NCBI GenBank assembly: GCA_034766995.1
Contig: CM068314.1
Location: forward strand, 28,181,708-28,245,707
Direction of reading: 5' to 3'
Origin: Acanthacorydalis orientalis
Taxonomy: Eukaryota; Arthropoda; Insecta; Megaloptera; Corydalidae
Length of the DNA stretch: 64,000 nt
Position 1 is the stretch's first letter; every line of letters begins with the position of its first letter. Position numbers and translations under genes: made by a program. The notes below the pieces were generated by a model. The model ran no database searches, was not told the DNA's origin, and saw nothing but the letters and a program-made list of their open reading frames with translations. Below are positions 9,964 to 21,880 of the stretch, piece by piece.

Positions 9964-12900
9964 CTGAAAAATTGAACATCTATGTATATCAAACATTTAC
10001 TATTATTATGTTACTATTTTTAAAAGAAACCTTATTAATAGAATTTTTGTTCAAAGCAATACTATGAAAATAATTATTATGAAATCATTACAAATTAAAT
10101 TATATTTTGAACTAAAACATTATCATTATAATAAAAAAAACTTTGAAATTAAAGTTCAAATTTCCAAACAAAATCGAACGAAAGTTTATAACGGTTATTC
10201 AATTTTCTATATAACAAATTTGAATTTGATGAAAATTATTTTTTTAAAAAAAATATCGATATTAAATGAGAATAACATTTAAAAACAATCATTTCATTAA
10301 AGAATTTATTTAAAAAAATAAGTACAACCGTTTGTAAATCAATTTTCTCGTTTTCATTACAGCGCAACAATACATGCGCGTCAATTTAAATATTGTAATT
10401 ATTAATGAAGTATATTAAAAAATTAGTTTTTTTTTAAAAAAAAAAAACACATTGAATTATTAATATTAATGGGCGAATAATAAATGCACGGTTTTAAATT
10501 TACCTGGGGTCGATTATCAACGTAGATCGCACAAAATCTTGTGCCAACGACGATACATCACTGAACAGTTCCGGCGGAAATGTCAGTGAGCATTGTGAAA
10601 TATTAAGATATGTTTCTTGTTTTGTGTCGGCTCCAAACGGAGAATAACCCGTTAAAAGAACATATGCCAGTACGCCGACCGACCAAATATCTGTCGCTAG
10701 ACTAATTGGTTCGAATGCAAGAATTTCTGGAGCTGCAAAAGATCACATCCACATGAAGTTTGCATTCAAGATTAACATGACTGTTACTTATGATGAAATG
10801 TACGTTTCTAAACATAACGACGACTTATATTTTCACTTACCGACATAATCCGGTGTGCCTAAAATTTCACGTACTTCTACGCCTGGTTCGATAAGACGCG
10901 ATATTCCGAAATCGCACAATTTTATTTCAGCTTCGGGACATGTATAATTTGCAGTTAGGAGAAGATTTTGCGGTTTTAAGTCTAAATGTGCTACGTTGTG
11001 TTCATGTAAATGGCATAAACCTTCAAGTATTTGACGCATATAGCATCTGGCGATGTCTTCTTCCAGGCATTCTTCGGTATCTAAAATGCCTTGCAGCTCA
11101 CCGCCAGCGGCACTACAAGAAAGTTAATATTAATAATTAGTGAATTCATTACCAATGTAAGAGGAATAATGAAAAAATACTTTTGAATCAATATATAATA
11201 CTTCACATAACATTATTATGTATGTAATAAGTACGAGTAAGATTTTCTGTACGTTCATGCTCTGAAGATAATGCAATTTCATTTCAATGACCGCAAGCAA
11301 ATATCAGAATGATTAACAATCAATTATTGAACTTTTTGACCAGAAAATTTGTGTGACTTATAGGAGACTAAAAATTTTATTTATGAAACGAAATTTAGTC
11401 ACAAAACCAAAACAATTATGTTGACTATACATTTTAAACTTAAATATTTACATACTAGGTTGGTGCAAAAATAATTGCGGTTTTTAAGTATCGAGTATAA
11501 AGACGGATATATCAGTTAAAATTATATTTATTAATCAAAATAAAAACCATTGGCCTCTGCACACGTTTCTCTCAACGGGAAACAAGTCTGTTTATTTCTA
11601 CAAGATAGAATTCTGGAGTCCTGGAATTACAGAGTTCATCAAAAGCGTTTCGGGCTGATGCTCGATCTCTGAAAACCGTCTCTCGCAGGAAATTATTCGA
11701 ATGTTTAAAAAAATGATAATCTGGCAGAGACAGGTCCGGAGAATGAGGTGGATGAGGTAAGGTTTCATAAGCCAGTTCATTTAATTTTCTTTTAAAGTCA
11801 TTTATGAAACGTGTGGTCGGGCGTTTTCATGAAGAACAATTGGTCTTCTTCGAATAACTAATGCTAGCCGCGAACGATGCAACTTCCTATGGATTTTTTC
11901 AATTTCCTAACAATATTTTTCTGTTGTTATTGTTTCATCAGGATTTAAGTAGTTGTAGCGAATGGTGCCACTGGTCGACCACCAAACAGTGACCACAATC
12001 TTTTTTATCAACTTTCGGTTTAGGAAATTGGTTTGGCGCGTCTCCTCGATCTAGCCACTGTGATGAACGTTTCCGATTGTTGTAGAGAATCTACTTTTTA
12101 TCACGTGACAAGGGATCATTTTTATTATGCAAAAGAAGCGCAGATCAGACTTCGTATCGCCGAATTCCTTGATGTTAGTTTAGTTCATACGGTGCCCATT
12201 TACCCAGTTTTTTTGTTTTTCCAATTAGGCTCAAATGCCGAACAACTGTTGAACGATCAATAGTGAATTCTTCTGCCGCCTCTCGAGTTCTTTTACGTGG
12301 GTCCGCTTCAATAATAGTTCCTAAATCATTAGTATCTATAGCTGAAGGACGTCCAGGACCTTCCTCATCATCAAAGCTTTCGTTTCCATTACAAAATTTT
12401 TAGAACCAGCGTTTAGTTGTACGCTCACTAACTGACTCTTCGCCAAAAACAAATTTGACATTTCGAGCAGTTTCTGTTGCTTTACACCTCAATTTAAACC
12501 CATGCAACAAAACCGTACGAATTTGCTTTTTTCCATGACTAATTTAAGAGGTTATATCCAACAATACTAAAGAATGAAACAATAGACATAAGCTGAAATC
12601 AGTAGTGCTATTTCATTGTTTACAATAATGTATCACACGACTATAACGAAAGATAACGGTAACTGGAAAAATCGGCGCCAATCTCAAAATGATAAAAACC
12701 GCAATTACTTTTGCGCCAATTTAATATAAATAAAGAATAATTATAAGATTACAAAAGAAACATTCTGGTTTTATTGGTCGATGTCGAATTTAAATAAAAA
12801 TAATTTAGCAGCAGTCTAAAGAAAATCAATCATAAAAACGATCAAATGTTCTACAGATACGTTTTTATCGACGATATCTTAAACGTTATTTATCAGAAAA

Positions 12901-13320
12901 CCATTCGTTTTCATAAATATTTAAGATACAAGTTGGGTATTTTAATCAGCTTTAGATTCAGAATATGCATAAACGACGTTTAATGTGCAAGGTAGTGTTA
13001 ACTTTTATTTTGAAAGGATTAAGAAAGTAACATAAAGCCAATATATATATATATATTACACATAAATATATACATAAATACATACATGCATGCATGCATA
13101 TACTTACAGTTCAAGTATCAACGCAACTTCCTGACGCGTGTCAAATACTTCATGAAGTTTAACAATACGTGAAACATGTGCGCATTGCAGTAAAACTGCC
13201 ACCTCGTGATTGATCTCGCGGCTTGTGTCTTGAGCGCGTCTTCGTTTGCGTATAAATTTTGCCGCATATTCTTTGCCTGTAGCCAAATGACGTACTTTCC
13301 GAACTGCTGCAAATTTACCC
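9486..13320 (-). CDS. Drak: DRAK/STK17-type serine/threonine protein kinase, C-terminal four exons (5' partial)
   Basis: Four exons join in phase to 397 residues, lacking the N-terminus. This is a kinase of the death-associated protein kinase family, closest in my recollection to DRAK1/DRAK2. Seen in the fragment: RGKFAAVRK, the end of the glycine-rich loop (1-9); the ATP-anchoring lysine in YAAKF (22); HLDLKPQN with catalytic Asp116 (the HLD variant is usual in DAPK/DRAK kinases); DFG at 139-141; GTPDYVAPE at 157-165; an IWSVGVLAYVLLTG helix; and RKRPCAQQCLEHPWL closing the lobe. The tail of about 140 residues is Ser/Asn-rich and ends in a cysteine cluster, CLSCAQCGATCC, and a terminal VDRGILC. 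There is no calmodulin-binding, ankyrin or death domain, which fits DRAK rather than DAPK. In Drosophila, Drak phosphorylates myosin regulatory light chain. The first exon(s) lie beyond 13320 and were not found with confidence. Confidence 0.9.
9964..10503 (-). other. Drak intron (540 bp)
   Basis: Bounded by GTAAAT and CAG on the minus strand. It contains a T9A12 tract at 10427-10447. The plus-strand open frame of 72 codons at 10064-10282 is Lys/Ile/Asn-rich AT noise. Confidence 0.75.
10504..10732 (-). CDS. Drak: Drak exon: APE motif to subdomain X
   Basis: Acceptor TTTTGCAG and donor CCCAG|GTAAAT on the minus strand. It encodes APEILAFEPISLATDIWSVG, AYVLLTGYSPFGADTKQETY and LNISQCSLTFPPELF, ending in LIIDP plus two bases. 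The APE-to-TDIWSVGV signature is intact. Confidence 0.93.
10733..10840 (-). other. Drak intron (108 bp)
   Basis: A short GTAAGT...TTTTGCAG intron between the DFG exon and the APE exon. It holds no feature. Confidence 0.9.
10841..11112 (-). CDS. Drak: Drak exon: catalytic loop and DFG
   Basis: The acceptor CTTTCTTGTAG and donor GTCG|GTAAGT are both strong. The frame reads AAGGELQGILDTEECLEEDI, RQILEGLCHLHEHNVAHLDL, KPQNLLL, IKLCDFGISRL and ends GTPDYV plus one base. It carries the catalytic base Asp, the metal-binding Asn and the DFG Asp. The 272 bases give phases 2 and 1, matching both neighbours. Confidence 0.95.
11458..12721 (-). mobile_element. mariner element, full length, decayed
   Basis: A 1264-bp element with inverted ends: GGTTGGTGCAAAAATAATTG at the left, and its decayed complement ending GCGCCAATT at the right. 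TA duplications sit at 11456-11457 and 12722-12723. The transposase is on the minus strand, in the same orientation as the host kinase gene. It belongs to the same family as the fragment at 1-732. Confidence 0.93.
11590..12545 (-). pseudogene. mariner transposase, full-length fossil
   Basis: Reading the minus strand in pieces gives a start near 12532 (MEKSKFVRF), a helix-turn-helix half (ARNVKFVFGEESVSERTTKR; IEADPRKRTREAAEEF; STVVRHLSLIGKTKKLGKW), and a catalytic half with ILYNNRKRSSQWLDRG, LHENARPHVS and PPHSPDLSLPDYHFF. The first catalytic block is RDKK followed by a stop. In the second, Asp has become Glu in HENARPH. Several stops and frameshifts confirm it is dead. Confidence 0.85.
13108..13320 (-). 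CDS. Drak: Drak exon: glycine-rich loop and VAIK-type lysine
   Basis: The acceptor TTTCGTTCCAG lies above 13320 and the donor GAACT|GTAAGT at 13107. It encodes GKFAAVRKVRHLATGKEYAA, KFIRKRRRAQDTSREINHEV, AVLLQCAHVSRIVKLHEVFD and TRQEVALILE. The exon starts with the last base of an Arg codon, so the missing upstream exon must end in phase 2. No start codon belongs here; the in-frame codons are all internal to the N-lobe. Confidence 0.93.
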
Positions 13321-13500
13321 CTGGAACGAAAGATAACATACGTTACACACGAAAAATAGAGTGTTAATTAAAACCACATTTAAAAAAAGGACACTCGAAT
13401 TGGACGAATTCGCACAGATTTATGTTTTACTGATATTTTGGTTTTATATATTTCATACTAATGAATAAATAACACTTTCTCATCATAAGTTATTTTTATA

Positions 13501-13545
13501 CATACATATATGTGTGTGTGTGTATGTATATATATATATATATAA
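13501..13545. repeat. (GT)n-(TA)n microsatellite
   Basis: A short GT run followed by about 20 bases of TA. Confidence 0.9.
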
Positions 13546-14173
13546 TAAACGAAAGATTTTTTTAGTAAAAAAAAACAACAAAAACTTCTTGTAATAAATA
13601 TAAATTTTAATATGCATTCGTTATTGCTGTTATTATTTATTTTTCATTTTTATAATTGATTTTGTTATAATTAAGGCTTTTTTTTTACGAAATATGTATA
13701 TGTATTCTCATTGTTACTTGTAAACATTTGACATTGATATTAATAAGATATTTTTTTATCAGAACAACACATGCAAAAACACTTTAATAACGATTCATAC
13801 TCAATGATATAATGTCTTGTATTAAAAATAGTTGTTTATGGACTATTTTAAGAATAAATAAGGATGGCGGGACTTGTAAATGTAAGAACATTATTTACTT
13901 ATTTACATTAAACGTTAAATTATTGCAGTTAAAAATATTTGTTCATATACTTGTGCAACATATCCATTATTATTATTTTAACCTATTTCTCTATATGTGT
14001 TTGCTGGTTTTCTTGTGAAACTCAGCAAATAATTCTAAAAATAAAAATCTAAGAAAATATTTCAATTATTTTATTACCTTATTTTAATGATATGAACTGA
14101 TTGTTTATATAGTTTTTTCGATAGATTAATTTATAGAAAAAATGCAGGAAATGTTCCTTTAAAAACATATTTC

Positions 14174-14176
<3 letters not shown>

Positions 14177-14243
<67 letters not shown>
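14177..14243. repeat. (TA)n microsatellite
   Basis: About 67 bases of uninterrupted TA. Confidence 0.95.
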
Positions 14244-14245
<2 letters not shown>

Positions 14246-15491
14246 ATAACCACTGTGATTCATTTTTATAATAGCTCGAATTCAAGCCCAATAAACCGTG
14301 ACCAAAATTATGAAAGAAATGCAAAGGTCGTAGAATTTCATTTGTATGAAGATGACCCCAACGGTGGACATAACTTTCTCCGGATTTTATGACGTTCCAA
14401 GACGCTCTTAATAATACGTAATGAAACGAGCTTCGACTATTTAAATACGTTCGTCGATTTTGTCATGCCTACGTGTCGCTCCATAAAATTCCTTTTTTTT
14501 TTATTTTACGACACTGTTTTTATTTACGATCGGAGAAAGTTAAACATAATAAACCAATTCCTTGTTTAAAACACTTTATTTCGCAACATATTACTTAAGT
14601 GATAAGTCAATTGGCTGCGTCATTGTTAATGTTGCCTTGATCGAATTTCAATAAATAATGAGGTGTTCGGTACATCATAAATGTTCGGAGTTATTGTTTG
14701 AAAGAAAATTGTCGATAGTAAAAAGAAAACAATAAAACTGCATCTTAAAATCAGAACTTGTATTAATTTTAATATCTACAAGTTCGAAATGACGAAAGAA
14801 TACTATTGTTTTTACGAGATTCATTGTTTCAAAGCTTAAATTAATGCATTAAAGAGGCGAAGTTGCGTAACTTGATTAGAGATAATGTACCTAAAAAGAT
14901 TTCTTCATACATATTGATTACTGTGGAGTGTTTAGTTTCAAACATTAAATGGTATAAAACAAAATTCTATAAAACACCAACGTGAAGATCGCCTTAACCT
15001 CTTAACTCCTTATAACCTCTATTAAATACTTATAGATTAACACATTTGAAATTATGTCGATAAAAATATAAAATGTCATACTCTATTATTTATGGAAATT
15101 TTGATACTTTATATTGTATGCTTTGTTATATTTTAATATAAAAAGAATGATAGCTAATGACATAATGACTTTCAATGATTACTTGTTGGATTAGTAAAAG
15201 ACAAAACTCATCTCATTAATATGAAAAGAGAACGAAAATTAAATCATTTTACCCATTTTATATATCTAATCTTTATAAACATTGAATCCAAATGAAAATA
15301 AACTTATTAGCTGATTAAATTTAAATGAAACAAAATAGAATTTAATTTTATTTTATATGTAGATATGGAATACTTATTGAATATCGGATTTACATTTTTT
15401 GCAGAACTTTTTCATATGTCAAACTCAGATAAAAAAGAATGCTATATTGATAATATACTTTGGTGAAATTTTTTAACACCCCAACGACCGA

Positions 15492-15552
15492 GGACGCCAA
15501 TTGGCGTCCTAAATAAAATTAGCGCATCTACTGGGAACGCCAATTGGTGTCC
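15492..15552. repeat. Subterminal palindromes of the piggyBac element
   Basis: GGACGCCAATTGGCGTCC (15492-15509) is a perfect 18-base palindrome. A near copy, GGAACGCCAATTGGTGTCC, lies 43 bases on (15534-15552). Repeated subterminal motifs of this sort are typical transposase-binding sites. Confidence 0.85.
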
Positions 15553-15668
15553 TATATGAAATAATCATATTGCGATGTGTAATCATTAAAAGCGCCTAAC
15601 TTGCAATATTTAATCAATGAAAAAAATAAAAATTAAAAATTGATAACGAAAACGAAAATATATTTTTA

Positions 15669-16211
15669 GAAGAAAATTGTGCAGATGTTCTATCGGATAT
15701 TCCTGACGATTATGACCATAATGACACTAGTGATGTTTCAAGTGAAAGTGCCTCTGATAATTCATTTCCTACAAGGCGTCGTCCGCGTGTTCTACGTGTA
15801 ATTTATAGCGATTCTGAAGAGGAAATCGTTGTTGAGTCCGACTGGAACGATGATGTCCCACCCAGAAATAATCAGCCATTTGAAGGTAACCCAGGACTAG
15901 CAATTAATCCAAACAAAAAGAACATATGGACGATATTGTGATCCTGTTTATTGGAGATGATTTGTTGCAAAAGATTTCGACTGAAACAAATCGCTATTAT
16001 CACCAAAATTCTGACACCTATAAATTACCCTAAAATACTAAAAAAATGGTGTGATGTGACAGTGTTCGAATTAAAAAAAAAGTGGTTAGCTCTTGTTATT
16101 ATGATGGGATTAGTAAAGAAAAGTAAATTGGATGATTATTGATCTACCAATCCTTTATAGAAACGCTTATATGCCCCGGTAACAGGTCACATGTTCACAG
16201 CAAAACCGCCT
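15669..16211 (+). pseudogene. piggyBac transposase N-terminal fragment
   Basis: One frame runs through with few stops. An acidic N-terminus (DVLSDIPDDYDHNDTSDVSS; VIYSDSEEEIVVESDWNDD) is followed after a stop at 15939 by a region ending KKWCDVTVFELKKKW and LALVIMMGLVKKSKLDDY. A TGA then replaces the Trp of the usual DYWST motif before STNPL. This is the conserved start of the DDE_Tnp_1_7 (piggyBac) domain. The DDD catalytic core and cysteine-rich C-terminus are deleted. Confidence 0.85.
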
Positions 16212-16390
16212 GGTCGATAAAGTGTTAATAATAAATACATTAATGGATTGTAATCAAAACTCCGCGATAATCTACATTATGACAATTTATAAAATTGATA
16301 ATTAATTATACATAAAAGAAAAGGTCTACCTGTCCCTACCTATGGTACCCATAACTTAAAAACAAAAACACATAAATGATTGAAATTTTT

Positions 16391-16456
<66 letters not shown>
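16391..16456. repeat. (CA)n-(TA)n microsatellite
   Basis: It ends four bases before the first copy of the 0.2-kb duplicated segment. Confidence 0.93.
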
Positions 16457-16458
<2 letters not shown>

Positions 16459-16459
16459 C

Positions 16460-16662
16460 ACTTGAAATAATTTTCAACTATTCACCTGTCTTATTTTTTT
16501 CTGAAATGATCAACACTTTGATTCCCGGTGATTTAATTTTAGTCTTTTAATTTAAAACATATCGAAGAAGTCATCATTTTCAATTCATAAATAATTTATT
16601 TTCATCTTTGATTCTCTTCATTTATTCTACACGTATTTACATTTTTTATAATATGTACAAGT
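16460..16662 (+). repeat. Duplicated 0.2-kb segment, copy 1
   Basis: A 203-base stretch from ACTTGAAATAATTTTCAACT to ATAATATGTACAAGT. It recurs in the same orientation at 18345-18543 with a few substitutions and small indels. Both copies start directly after a long TA array. Confidence 0.9.
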
Positions 16663-18180
16663 CACTATAAAACTTTAATTTTTAAACATTCCCAAGGCGC
16701 TTGGGATATTTGAACTAATTTATTAATAAAATAGAAACTATATAATACATATTGGTGCTATAAAAAATAATAAAAAAATACAATTACTTCTTTTCAAATC
16801 TACTATAAAAAAACATGCATTTCAAAAATGTTCGATTCAACTTCCACGCGAATGTTATATTCAACCTGATAATTAATTTGACATTTCATTAATTAATAAT
16901 ACAAATAAAAAAGAGTTGAGACATTTAAAATTATTTATGCACAACCATAACAAATATGAATTATCTACGAAAATACTATTAATTGGATCTAATTTAAATA
17001 TAAACATATAAATCATATTAAAAATGATACTTTCACTTAAGACAAGCTATAAATTCTTGTTGTCAAATTCTATATTTATTTAATAAGTGTCTCTCAAACG
17101 TAATCGAAACTGAATATGTATCGCATAATAACATTATCAAACGAAAGTCATTGCACAATACAAAATGAATAATTCGATTCACATGACCACAAATTTCTAA
17201 TGGTCAATTTTCAATTGACGACTGTCGTGAAACTATTCAGCAATTCAGTTAGTTGAACATAACTTAAACAGAACGCTGATTTGTTAAACGAATATTAAAT
17301 AGTTATGTTTATTGTTTAACCTGTATGTGGTATATAATAGTACCTATCTGGTTTATCAATGAATTCGTATCACGGAAAAGCCATTTAAAATATATTGTTT
17401 AGTTAAAACCTAGTATGCACTTAAAGCGTGTGTGAAAGTTTTTTTTATGGTTGAAAAGGGCGGTACCTTTATGTACTCTTTTACGATCTTACGAACTATT
17501 TCATTTAAAAGATTCACTTACAGATACCAGACCTAGTAATCAAACACATACGAAACGAATAAATTAATTAAATTGTCGAATCGTTGATACTAATTTAAGC
17601 GTGAACGAGAAATTTGGAAATACTTTGAAATTAACTAATTTTCTATCGAATGTTTAGAAACAATCAGTTTTAGATTGCAATATCAGACTGAGATTCTATT
17701 TCCACACAAATATGCCCTTCTTTCATTATTAGTCATTTTTTATATGCTTGTCAGAATAAAAAAATAAATATTAAAAATATAATTTATAACAAGAAAAAAA
17801 AGAATTTGAATTAATAATACATATTGAAGAGTTGTATTATAATTCTTAAAAATAACCAATAATATTCAACATATAACACAGATAAAACTGATTTTATACC
17901 GATTTTACATGACACATTTATTTTCTTTAAATTCATATTTGATTATAAATAGAATTTGAATATGTTTCTATTAATTAAATATTAATTTCTAATTTAGCAA
18001 TATTTTTAACAGCAAATTTGAACAAAAGTTAAATAAATAAAAATAAATTCCTAATTTTAATATACAAAGAAATGCAAGTAGGAAAAAATTTATTTTAAAT
18101 CACACTATACTGAATACTGTTTTGTTTATCTTAAAACTTATTTTTGCAAACATAGTTATAATAAATATGAATTAGTTATG
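16663..18180. other. AT-rich spacer between the two duplicate copies
   Basis: No gene or element is seen. It includes a small perfect hairpin, CCCAAG-GCG-CTTGGG, at 16691-16705. Confidence 0.5.
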
Positions 18181-18184
18181 TGTA

Positions 18185-18251
<67 letters not shown>

Positions 18252-18253
18252 AT

Positions 18254-18291
<38 letters not shown>

Positions 18292-18292
18292 G

Positions 18293-18345
<53 letters not shown>
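18181..18345. repeat. Long imperfect (TA)n array
   Basis: About 160 bases of TA with occasional extra A or T, making it one of the longest arrays of the window. Confidence 0.95.
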
Positions 18346-18346
<1 letters not shown>

Positions 18347-18542
18347 TTGAAATAATTTTCAACTATTCACCTTAGTCTTATTTTTTTCTGAAATGATCAA
18401 CACTGATTCCTGGTGATTTAATTTTAGTCTTTTAATTTAAAACATATCGAAGATGTCACCACTTTTATAAATAACTTATTTTCATCTTTGATTCTTTTCA
18501 TTTATTCTACACGTATTTACATTTTTTTATAATATATACAAG

Positions 18543-18543
<1 letters not shown>
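18345..18543 (+). repeat. Duplicated 0.2-kb segment, copy 2
   Basis: The same orientation as 16460-16662. It includes ATTTATTCTACACGTATTTA and CTGAAATGATCAACAC. Flanked on both sides by TA arrays. Confidence 0.9.

Positions 18544-18613
<70 letters not shown>
18544..18613. repeat. (TA)n-(GA)n microsatellite
   Basis: About 45 bases of TA passing into about 25 bases of GA, directly after copy 2 of the duplicated segment. Confidence 0.95.
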
Positions 18614-18614
<1 letters not shown>

Positions 18615-21600
18615 GAGATACTGTGTTGATTTTGAGATTCCTATGATGTGTATTCAATATAAATACAATATGAATATTCTCCAAATGAGTAAATATTAAA
18701 TTACATGCCAATTTCATAAACACTTTTACAGCTATAAGGGACAAACTTCACATTTCATTGCGTTTTTTTACGCAAAGAATGAAAAGCAATTGGATTTGTT
18801 CGATACGCTAGTAAACAGTTACGTATCGAATCGATATACATTTAAAAAATCAACGCAATCATCTCGAAAGAATTTGCAATGCATATTAAGAAGACATTCG
18901 GTTTTATTAAATTGAGTTGTTTAACTATGACTTAAGATACACCAATTTAAAACGAACTGATTTATTCTGAAACGAAATTGGTTATGACATCATTTTTGAT
19001 TTGATGAATTATAGATATTAATAAGTAATATTGAGGTCATTTACTTCCAAACAATCACGCGCTGATAGTACATCACAGTCTCGGGCGTCTCGCTCCATTA
19101 TATACACTCTTTCAGAGTTGACGACCTAGGGTACAAAAAAAATCCAGATCCATACTCAGTTTTGTAAGACAACACCTGTTTAAAACAAGTCAGAAACACT
19201 GGAATAATGAGTACGGAATAACGTGCTAGACATGGATGTACTGGACTAATAATTTTAATAAATTTTTAAATCCGTGCACAGTTTAACACTGCTAAAAACA
19301 TGTTTTGGTAATACAAGCCATATAATATATTCTTATCGTATTTTTTTTAAAGACGTACACAGTTAATCTATTATTCAGCAATGATTATGTACGAATATAT
19401 GGAACAAATTATGAGAATAGTACATATTTTATAAAATCATTATTTGATCTTTAGTATAATAAAACATATCAAATATCTGGCCAAAGAATTCCACTGGATA
19501 TACTTTCATAAAATTAAGGGTAATAGTTTAATTGATGTACGCGATTAAAGGCTTGCAATATGGGTATGATCCACATCCTCTCAACTAGATTGCTTTTCTC
19601 CTGTATCAACCTTTATAAAAACTCATCACTTCAAACTTAAATTTAAACTTAGCTAAGATCCTTTTATAAGCTTTATTTAATCATTCTGAAAAGATATCAT
19701 TAATAATTAATGTTTACAACGTATTTATTTAAAACACTGATAAAATAGATACAAACCTTGGGCTACAAATGATCTACTTATTTATTATCATTAGATAATA
19801 AATAAGTAAATTTTATTATTGTTTTTATTCCAGACTTTAAAATTTCTTTTGTTTCTGTAAAAACGTTATAATTTTATTGTAATTTCTGTTTTTAACTGCT
19901 AATAAAGTAATGACCAATACGAAATATTTACAATTATATCTACATTTTTCAGACAATATTATTATATACAAACAGAAGAAACAATATACAAAAATAAATC
20001 GAATGTTTATAAATAAAATAGAGTGTCATTTTATCAAAATGTAATTATTAAATCTTCACAGATATTATATACCTGAGTCTAATAATAATAATAATGATAA
20101 TAAAAAAAAACTAGAATGAACTGGCTACTTTATCAATATTCTTTATGATTTTTATATATCATTGTTTTCTATTTGAATAACAAAAATGTACTTTTTAATT
20201 TTCTGACAACCAATTAAATAAAAGATACACTGATATTCAATTAAAACATACAAAAAATGGATTTAAATGACGTTACAAAACATGCTATTAACTAGTACTA
20301 TCTACGTGACATTTTTTGTCACTGCTCAGCATGAGATCCGAAATTCAATTTTCGCCAATCATACTATCAAACTATCCTGTCTGAACAAAAGCATTATGTT
20401 GTTCTTTGATATTTATCTCAGAGTGTCTGTTGTTTCACAAATAAAAATATTACTCACAATTACGAAATGATCGCAAAACAAAAACAATTTACAGCGTTGT
20501 TTTGTATTTAAGAAAGGCATAAATGTTTTTCAATTGATTTGATTGATGTTTCAATAGTGCTTGGTTACACCTCCGATATTAAATATTAATGCGAAAATAT
20601 GATAATCCTTCGATTATCTGGTTCACTGAAATTCTATATTCGATTATTTATGAATTGATTTATGTATTAGTTTTGTACTTATAGAACGTTGCAAACGAGA
20701 AAAAAATAAGAAATATTTAATCGCGCTATTTTTGACGAGTTTAATTAAGTTTTATATATTAACAAGACAATATGCCACACGTAGTTGAGAAACCGTAATT
20801 ACAGACTTAAAATTGCTAGTTTGATGTCAATTTTCACATTAACTCCTATTTATTAACATCTCTTCTTAATATTTACTCGGTAGTTAAATGTGTTTTCATT
20901 CTATATTTGTTTCTCAAATCACCAATTTTCATTATTAAACTAACACAACTGTTATCAATATTTTTTTTAATTATTTGAAAAAAATAACAGTTGTATTATG
21001 ATTTTTAATCTTTTTTTTGATTTTGAATTATGAAAAAAACGAATACCATTTACAATAATACTTTTATAATAATTTGAAGTACACAAAAAAAATGTGGTAT
21101 ATTTAGTCAATTTAATCTACTCTAAATAATTACAAATGTAACACTACTTATGTTTGTATAAAGTTATATATATATAGAGAGAGAGAGACTGCCTTTGTCT
21201 TTCTAAGTCCATAAACTTTGGCTTACTTCAATTAATACAAAAAGTTTAACTCAAATCTTCTCTTCTCTTTTGAATACTCAATTATAAACCATTATAATTA
21301 ATGATTTTTGTAACTATCAAAAACTAATCGGTAAACAACAAATCAAACTAGAAAACTTACAACTTAATTATCGGCCTTAATTAAAACTAAAAACGCAACT
21401 AATTATACTCAGATCTGTATCAACTGAGTAAAACTGTACCCGAAGAAAAAAACTGTACGTATCTTGTAAAATCATCTAAAATACTTGCACATATAAAATG
21501 TATACGGGCACTGTGTTAATTATGAACACACTCGAAAAGATATATTAGACAGAAGACGCGAAAGCACAAAGACAAGAGGCTATTGACATTTGGAATAATT

Positions 21601-21803
21601 TAAATAATACGCACAGAGATGGGTTAATGATCTCGTGGAATAGGAAACATCACTCAATATGCTTCAACTGTTCTATACCTAAATTTAATACCACCAAGGA
21701 ATGATATAATCCGCTAATACGGTGGACTCGGAGATTCATGCTGTTGGAGATTTGATTCGAAATTTCTTTTAACACATACAATAGACATATGTATGTTTGC
21801 ATT

Positions 21804-21809
<6 letters not shown>

Positions 21810-21873
<64 letters not shown>

Positions 21874-21880
21874 CATATAC
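21810..21880. repeat. (TA)n microsatellite
   Basis: About 60 bases of TA followed by CATA units. Confidence 0.95.

Larger units (their letters stand above)
11113..13107 (-). other. Drak intron (1995 bp) with mariner insertion
   Basis: Bounded by GTAAGTA at 13107-13101 and TTGTAG at the low end. Nearly two thirds of it is the mariner at 11458-12721. Without that, the intron would be about 730 bases. Confidence 0.85.
13321..15472. other. Non-coding, probably upstream intron of Drak
   Basis: The DRAK reading frame requires at least one further 5' exon, so this stretch is most simply intron. It holds two microsatellites and a moderately GC-richer patch near 14270-14460 without an open frame. 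Confidence 0.5.
15473..16228 (+). mobile_element. piggyBac element, internally deleted, with TTAA target duplications
   Basis: TTAA at 15473-15476 is followed by CACCCCAACGACCGAGG. At the other end, CCTGGTCGATAAAGTG is followed by TTAA at 16225-16228; the two ends match at about 14 of 20 positions as inverted repeats. The interior encodes the N-terminal part of a piggyBac transposase in one frame, with no catalytic core. At about 750 bp the element is a non-autonomous deletion derivative. Confidence 0.85.

Noticed and set aside
11598..11780. 60-codon minus-strand frame inside the mariner
   Set aside because: It is out of frame with the transposase, whose third catalytic block (PDLSLPDYHFF) is read in another frame across the same bases.
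12033..12263. 76-codon plus-strand frame inside the mariner
   Set aside because: It is antisense to the decayed transposase and has no other support.
20267..20470. 67-codon frame with a hydrophobic N-terminus
   Set aside because: AT-biased residues, no flanking splice sites or promoter, and no family resemblance.
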